Shown here piece by piece: positions 59,349 through 64,000 of a stretch of 64,000 nucleotides of DNA. The notes under the pieces were generated by a model. That model did no database searches, was not told the DNA's origin, and saw only the letters and a list, made by a program, of their open reading frames with translations. Made by a program: the position numbers and the translations under genes. Source of the stretch: Solibacillus sp. FSL W7-1464 (GTDB lineage: Bacteria; Bacillota; Bacilli; Bacillales_A; Planococcaceae). Within the stretch, counting starts at the first letter, position 1; every line of letters begins with the position of its first letter. The stretch spans positions 1,961,001 through 2,025,000 of the forward strand of contig NZ_JBBORC010000001.1 of the NCBI RefSeq assembly GCF_038004425.1, read 5' to 3'.

Positions 59349-60698
59349 CTAAATATCGATCAGCATGTTCACAATGGAAATGGTGATCGCAATATAAACA
59401 ACCCCGCCCAAAATTGCCGGAATATCCGGAATAAACTGCTTGTCGACAATATAACTTCCGATACCGCTAATATTAAATACTTTCTCTGTTACTGCCGCAC
59501 CACCGAGCATTCCGCCGAACAATAGTCCAATCACTGTAATAATCGGAATCATCGCATTCCGGATCGCGTGCTTTGTAATTACTTTCCGTTCACTCAACCC
59601 TTTTGCTTTCGCTGTAATAATATAATCTTCATGGATTACTTCCAGCATACTTGATCTTGTCATGCGGGCAATCGATGCAGTGATCGATGTTCCGAGTACA
59701 ACAATCGGGAGAACGATCGACATCCAATTGCCCGGATTATACGTCGCTGGGAACCATTTCAATTCAAGCGAGAACGTCAAAATAAAAATCAGCCCTTGCC
59801 AGAAACTTGGAATCGATAAACCGATCAATGCGATCAGCATAAATACATAATCGATAAATGAATTCGGACGTACTGCCGAAACAATACCGACCGGAATGGC
59901 AATGGCAATCGCCATCAGTAATGAGAACATCGCAATTTCAAGTGTTACCGGAAATTTGTTCAATATGCTTTGCGTGACATCTTCCTTTCCGGCAAAAGAT
60001 GTTCCTAGATCAAATGTGAACAAACCTGACAATGAATGCCAAAGCTGCACTAAATAAGGCTGATCCAACCCGTATAGCTTGTTAAAGTTTTCGACTTGTG
60101 CAGGTGTAGCCTCCACCCCAAGCAAATTCCGGGCGGGGTCAAACGGTGAAATATACAAAATCGTAAACACGAGTGTCGCCACCCCAATGATAACAAACAC
60201 ACTTTGTATTAAGCGCTCAAAAATAAAGCGAGCAAATGGATTACTCGTTATGAGTAGTAAAACATACATCAAAATACCGGGAATTATCGTAATCAGTAAA
60301 AAGTTGGGACGTTTTAATAGTGTACTAAAATAATTTTTGTAGGAGTTTTCCACTACTCCATTTGCCGCAAGTCTTTTTTCAACTTCTCGCTCCAATTTTT
60401 TTTGGGCAAGCGCCTTGGCAGCAAGAATGATAGTTTGCTCATCGACATTTTGATTAAAAAATTGAGCTTTCGTCCGTTCCTCTACTTCATATTGCTTATG
60501 CCATTCGAAAACTTTCTCGTCTTCTATTAATTGTCTCTTCACATTCATAGCTTTTTCCGCATACGTTGATTTAGATCGATTTACTAAATAGAACGGAATT
60601 GTAAAAATGTGTACGAGCAGACCGAGCAGCATGAAAGCAAAATAATAACTTTTTTTCGAAGCATTTTTTTGAAAGCTTTCAAAAAATAAATGCTGCAT
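59349..60698 (-). CDS. Peptide ABC transporter permease (OppB/DppB type), N-terminally extended and C-terminally truncated by TAG
   Basis: A 449-residue membrane protein. The core from about residue 158 is OppB-like (FIFERLIQSVFVIIGVATL, LGLDQPY, the EAA loop DYIITAKAKGLSERKVITKHAIRN). The first 150 residues add two helices (about 18-38 and 133-151) enclosing a charged, probably coiled-coil cytoplasmic segment. The gene stops at TAG (59349-59351) inside the usual C-terminal motif. In the same frame YAFFDPRIRSKMKKS follows up to a second TAG at 59301, 15 bases before the next start. The missing 16 residues look like the ancestral tail, so a TTG/TTA-to-TAG change is likely. The truncated protein may still work. 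Confidence 0.88.
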   Translation of the reverse strand: MQHLFFESFQKNASKKSYYFAFMLLGLLVHIFTIPFYLVNRSKSTYAEKAMNVKRQLIEDEKVFEWHKQYEVEERTKAQFFNQNVDEQTIILAAKALAQKKLEREVEKRLAANGVVENSYKNYFSTLLKRPNFLLITIIPGILMYVLLLITSNPFARFIFERLIQSVFVIIGVATLVFTILYISPFDPARNLLGVEATPAQVENFNKLYGLDQPYLVQLWHSLSGLFTFDLGTSFAGKEDVTQSILNKFPVTLEIAMFSLLMAIAIAIPVGIVSAVRPNSFIDYVFMLIALIGLSIPSFWQGLIFILTFSLELKWFPATYNPGNWMSIVLPIVVLGTSITASIARMTRSSMLEVIHEDYIITAKAKGLSERKVITKHAIRNAMIPIITVIGLLFGGMLGGAAVTEKVFNISGIGSYIVDKQFIPDIPAILGGVVYIAITISIVNMLIDI

Positions 60699-60868
60699 GA
60701 AATAAAAGCAGCTCCTTTCTTACCAATTCTTTTCACCCTTAATGCTGTGTAAAGAATCTTCACACTTTAAATATTGTATAATTCCTACCTGTATAGTAAT
60801 GTATTATGTAGAACGAACATTCAGAAGTCAATGAAATTATTTTATTTTTATTAAAGGATGAGCATTTT

Positions 60869-62605
60869 ATGAGTAAAAAGTTGCTTCAAGTAAAGGATTT
60901 ACGTGTATCTTTTATAACTGGCGAGCAGGAATTCGAAGCCGTTAAAGGCATAAGTTTTCATGTAAATGAAGGTGAAACAGTCGGAATTGTAGGAGAATCC
61001 GGTAGTGGTAAAAGTGTAACGGCCCGTTCAATTATGCGTTTACTTCCTTCCCCTCCTTCGTTTTTAAAGGATGGAACGATTGAATTCCAAGGAAAAAATT
61101 TAATTACCCAAACGGAAAACCAAATGGAAGCAATCCGCGGAAAAGACATTAGTATGATCTTTCAGGACCCGATGACCTCAACAAACCCTACTATTCGTAT
61201 TGGAGACCAAATTGCGGAAGGTATCATAAAGCATCAAGGACTTTCAAAAAAAGAAGCGTATATAAAAACAATTGAACTACTAAAATTAGTCGGAATAAAA
61301 AATACCGAAGAACGTTATAACCAATACCCCCATGAATTCAGTGGCGGAATGCGACAACGCGTTATGATAGCAATGGCATTAGCATGTAATCCTTCCCTTC
61401 TTATTGCCGATGAACCGACAACAGCGCTTGACGTAACAATCCAAGCACAAATTTTATCTTTGATGAAGGATATGCAACAGCGATTTGGTACGTCTATTAT
61501 ATTGATAACTCATGATTTAGGTGTCGTAGCGGGAATGTGCGACCGGGTTGTTGTTATGAAGGAAGGCGAGGTCGTCGAACAAGGTACAACGGAAGAGATT
61601 TTTGCCAATCCGCAGCATCCTTATACAAAACGACTATTATACGCTTTGCCTAAGCTTCATGAACCGAAACAGCCAAAAGAACTGCCAAACTTGTCGCCTG
61701 ACTTGAATATTAATGTGCCGTTAGTCGAAGTTAAAAATATATCCAAACATTTTGAATTAGCAAAAGGCAATGTATTAAAAGCTGTGAACGACTTATCGTT
61801 CCAAATTTTCCCGGGTGAAACATTAGGGCTTGTTGGTGAATCAGGTTCCGGAAAATCAACAACCGGACGTACGTTATTGCAGTTGCATGAGCCAACAGAC
61901 GGTGAAGTTCTTTACAAAGGTGTACCCGTTAGTCGCTTAACGAAAAATGAACTGAAAAGTATGCGACGTCATATGCAAATTATTTTCCAGGATCCATATT
62001 CAAGTTTAAACCCAAGAAAAAAAGTGCTGGATATTATAGGAGAAGCATTGGATGTGCATAAACTGTCCCCTTCCAAGGAAGCACGCCGGGCACGAGTGGA
62101 AGAATTGCTGGAGCTTGTAGGTCTGAAAAAGGAGCATGCACTTCGCTATCCGCACGAATTCAGCGGCGGTCAGCGCCAACGAATCGGAATTGCACGTGCA
62201 TTAGCTGTAGAACCTCAATTTATTGTTTGTGATGAACCATTATCCGCGCTTGATGTGTCCATTCAAAAACAAGTCGTGGATTTACTAAAAGATTTGCAGC
62301 AACGACTAGGATTAACGTATTTATTTATTGCACATGACTTGTCGATGGTAAAACATATTAGTGATCGGGTAGCTGTTATGTATGGCGGGAAAATTGTCGA
62401 GCTGGCAGAAAGTGAAGAGCTGTATGCCAATCCGCAGCATCCCTATACGAAAATGCTGCTTGATTCGATTCCTATTCCAGATCCGGCTATCGAAAAACAG
62501 AAAAAGCGTCGTGTACTGACAGACGAAGAGCTGATAGCGAACCGGTTTGATGTCGAAAATACGGAGCTGGTCGAAGTTACAGAAGGTCATTGGGTAGCCA
62601 TTTAA
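60869..62605 (+). CDS. Peptide ABC transporter, fused OppD-OppF-type ATPase
   Basis: A 578-residue protein with two complete ABC domains. The first (about 1-260) has Walker [10 protein letters not shown], signature FSGGMRQR and Walker B LLIADEP. The second (about 285-545) has Walker [10 protein letters not shown], signature FSGGQRQR and Walker B FIVCDEP. Each is followed by the oligopeptide-type C-terminal extension ([15 protein letters not shown] and [15 protein letters not shown]). Such OppDF fusions energise peptide importers. It is transcribed divergently from the oppB-like gene across 170 bases and should serve the permease pair encoded there. Confidence 0.94.
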   Translation: MSKKLLQVKDLRVSFITGEQEFEAVKGISFHVNEGETVGIVGESGSGKSVTARSIMRLLPSPPSFLKDGTIEFQGKNLITQTENQMEAIRGKDISMIFQDPMTSTNPTIRIGDQIAEGIIKHQGLSKKEAYIKTIELLKLVGIKNTEERYNQYPHEFSGGMRQRVMIAMALACNPSLLIADEPTTALDVTIQAQILSLMKDMQQRFGTSIILITHDLGVVAGMCDRVVVMKEGEVVEQGTTEEIFANPQHPYTKRLLYALPKLHEPKQPKELPNLSPDLNINVPLVEVKNISKHFELAKGNVLKAVNDLSFQIFPGETLGLVGESGSGKSTTGRTLLQLHEPTDGEVLYKGVPVSRLTKNELKSMRRHMQIIFQDPYSSLNPRKKVLDIIGEALDVHKLSPSKEARRARVEELLELVGLKKEHALRYPHEFSGGQRQRIGIARALAVEPQFIVCDEPLSALDVSIQKQVVDLLKDLQQRLGLTYLFIAHDLSMVKHISDRVAVMYGGKIVELAESEELYANPQHPYTKMLLDSIPIPDPAIEKQKKRRVLTDEELIANRFDVENTELVEVTEGHWVAI

Positions 62606-62608
62606 CAG

Positions 62609-62647
62609 TAAAAAGACTTCAAACATACGATTTGAAGTCTTTTTTAT
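62609..62647. terminator. Bidirectional terminator between the ATPase gene and the gerC-like gene
   Basis: The stem AAAAGACTTCAAA with its complement and a 7-base loop is followed by TTTTTT on the plus strand. Confidence 0.92.
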
Positions 62648-62656
62648 TCATATTAT

Positions 62657-63781
62657 TCACTGAATGGATCCTGTACTTTTAATTCCTGGTTTCACCGTCA
62701 AGTTGACTTTAGCTTTTTTATAGGCTTCCTTCCATTCCTCAACGGTCATGCGCCGATTATGTAATACTTTCGCTTTGTAATCGATGCCGAAACCTAAAGG
62801 ATCGTAGCCGCTTTTTTTCATCTCCGTAATAAAAGCCATAAATTTCTCTTCCGATTCTTTTTTCAGTTCTTCATTATACTTTGGAAGATTTTTATTTATC
62901 ATTGGTTTATGTGATTCCGCTATCGAGCCGTATAAACTAATATTAATATTAAGTTGGATTTCTGAAGGATTAATAACTTTCACATTATATTTTGATTTGA
63001 CCGTATCGATATTGGCAATAAAATGATCTCCATCCTCCTTTATTAGTAAATTCGCATGTTTTACACTTCGGGACAGCATATTATAAATCGAAGTATTTAA
63101 TGAACCCAATTCGAGCGGTTCTTTATTGAGTGCAAGCAGTAATGATTTATTAATTTCAAAATGCTGATCTTCATCATTTATTTCTATAATCGGCAGCACA
63201 CTATCGATCCCGTCTTCTTTAATATTTCTTCTGAACTCAAACAGGTGGGTCGTTACAATATAAGGTGTTGTCGTACCATTACTGTCAAAGTAATTAAAAA
63301 GTTCAGGATAGGCGGCAGATTCCCCTTGCGGAATCATTTTAATAATATCTTCCGCATTAGGACGTCCGACAGCTATCCAGGAAATCATCTGTATATCAGG
63401 TCTGCGTATTAAAAAGTCCAAAATTTCCTTGTTTTTATCTTCCTTCACCAATTCCTCACCGAGGACAATAAGTTTTGAATGTCCAAATTCAAGCTCCTTG
63501 TCCGAATAGGATTCCATTATACGAATCGCTTCTGAAAGCGTTTCGCCATTCTCCGATAAATAGGAATACTGAGGTTCTGTTGCCTCTGTAAAAGATCCGG
63601 TCGGTTCATATAGCTTCAATGTAACTTTGTACGGTTTTTCCTCATCATCGGAAACGTCCAGGGCGATCATTGCAACAAAAACACTCTTATCAATGTCTTT
63701 AAATGCGCAGCCGGTTAATAGAACACTTCCTAATACAATTAACAGTAAATTTACTTTAATTTTCAGTGGCAGACTCGTCAT
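62657..63781 (-). CDS. Ger(x)C-family spore germination lipoprotein
   Basis: A 374-residue lipoprotein with a signal peptide and lipobox LLTGC (Cys25). It has the Ger(x)C layout: an N-terminal domain (DIDKSVFVAMIALDV, FGHSKLIVLGEELVKE, FLIRRPDIQMISWIAVG) and a C-terminal domain ending with the long helix (SGYDPLGFGIDYK...MTVEEWKEAYKKAKVNLTVKPGI). GerC subunits sit on the outer face of the spore inner membrane in germinant receptors with GerA- and GerB-type proteins. GGAGG precedes the ATG. It overlaps the upstream membrane protein gene by 26 bases, which is typical of ger operons. Confidence 0.95.
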   Translation of the reverse strand: MTSLPLKIKVNLLLIVLGSVLLTGCAFKDIDKSVFVAMIALDVSDDEEKPYKVTLKLYEPTGSFTEATEPQYSYLSENGETLSEAIRIMESYSDKELEFGHSKLIVLGEELVKEDKNKEILDFLIRRPDIQMISWIAVGRPNAEDIIKMIPQGESAAYPELFNYFDSNGTTTPYIVTTHLFEFRRNIKEDGIDSVLPIIEINDEDQHFEINKSLLLALNKEPLELGSLNTSIYNMLSRSVKHANLLIKEDGDHFIANIDTVKSKYNVKVINPSEIQLNINISLYGSIAESHKPMINKNLPKYNEELKKESEEKFMAFITEMKKSGYDPLGFGIDYKAKVLHNRRMTVEEWKEAYKKAKVNLTVKPGIKSTGSIQ

Positions 63782-64000
63782 TTTTCATCCTCCTGTTAAT
63801 GTAAGTAAACAATAGGATTATCCCTGGAAAAATAAACACCATACCAGCATAAAAATAACTTGAATACTGAAAAAGCTGATACTCTGTTAATACGGTTACA
63901 AAGTATAAAGAGATACCAACAAAAATTGGAAGAGGCAAAAAAATCCCGATCACTTTATCTTTGTATTTAATTTTTTCCAGATTAAATGTAAATTTTAAAA
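63756..64000 (-). CDS. C-terminal part of a membrane protein, probably the GerB-type permease of the same germinant receptor
   Basis: The frame is open from the right edge of the window to TAA at 63756 (81 codons visible). It shows two membrane helices (about the IGIFLPLPIFVGISLYFVTV and FYAGMVFIFPGIILLFTYI stretches) and a polar end. A GTG at 63953 could start a shorter protein, but codons upstream stay open and look coding (FNLEKIKYKDKV). The overlap with the gerC-like gene and the order B then C in ger operons suggest a GerB-family C-terminus. The rest lies outside the window. Confidence 0.6.
   Translation of the reverse strand, partial: LKFTFNLEKIKYKDKVIGIFLPLPIFVGISLYFVTVLTEYQLFQYSSYFYAGMVFIFPGIILLFTYINRRMKNDESATEN

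Overview
The window reads as chromosomal DNA of a low-GC, endospore-forming member of the Bacillales. Ribosome binding sites are strong (GGAGG type), TTG and GTG starts are frequent, and Rho-independent terminators follow many genes. A Ger(x)C germination lipoprotein sits at the right edge. The overall protein flavour (odhAB, an S. aureus-type MurG, paiAB, ypmRS/msrAB/dfrA/thyA/ypjP synteny) suggests a Planococcaceae organism such as Solibacillus or Lysinibacillus. The genus is an inference, not something the sequence proves.

Left part (1-13.3 kb, mostly minus strand). A three-gene polar amino-acid ABC importer (417-2860) is preceded by a recognisable lysine riboswitch with its terminator, so it is most likely a lysine importer. 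A structured palindromic repeat separates it from odhAB (2-oxoglutarate dehydrogenase E1/E2), which is followed by an ArlRS/YkoGH-like two-component system, a multi-PAS diguanylate cyclase and dapF.

Middle part (13.6-31 kb). This is ordinary housekeeping and envelope content: GNAT, murG, a CobW-type GTPase, an S41 protease, lipoproteins, a small HEPN-like protein, an acyltransferase-3 membrane protein, deoD, yozE, a chemotaxis receptor, msrAB, ypmRS, DegV, hemolysin-III family, dfrA and thyA. Most genes end in clear terminators.

Accessory segment (31-38 kb). Between thyA and ypjP, which lie next to each other in Bacillus subtilis, there is a mosaic. It holds tiny membrane peptides, an intact IS3-family element, an amber-interrupted gene with a nuclease-like motif, a YHYH/stalk-domain secreted protein and frameshifted fragments. 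A 57-bp perfect direct repeat that includes the 3' end and terminator of ypjP flanks a 1.4-kb islet, and the left copy is split by the IS3 element with a 3-bp TAG target duplication. Right of ypjP lies a gene-free, promoter-bearing stretch that may encode a structured RNA.

Right part (38-64 kb). NA37-like protein, M3 oligoendopeptidase, cardiolipin synthase, and an rsgA preceded by a promoter, a 24-codon reading frame and a terminator. Then marR-paiA-paiB with a palindromic operator, yceI, a HAD hydrolase, a protein built of six YNRLPDER repeats, a TraB/GumN protein, an IS4-type element and a PAS-GGDEF-EAL protein. Last comes an unusual peptide ABC transporter. Its binding protein is circularly permuted relative to the SBP_bac_5 fold, both permeases carry long N-terminal extensions, the two ATPases are fused in one divergently transcribed polypeptide, and an amber codon removes the usual OppB tail. 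Three in-frame TAG codons with intact sequence beyond them occur in the window. No tRNA, rRNA, CRISPR or prophage was seen.
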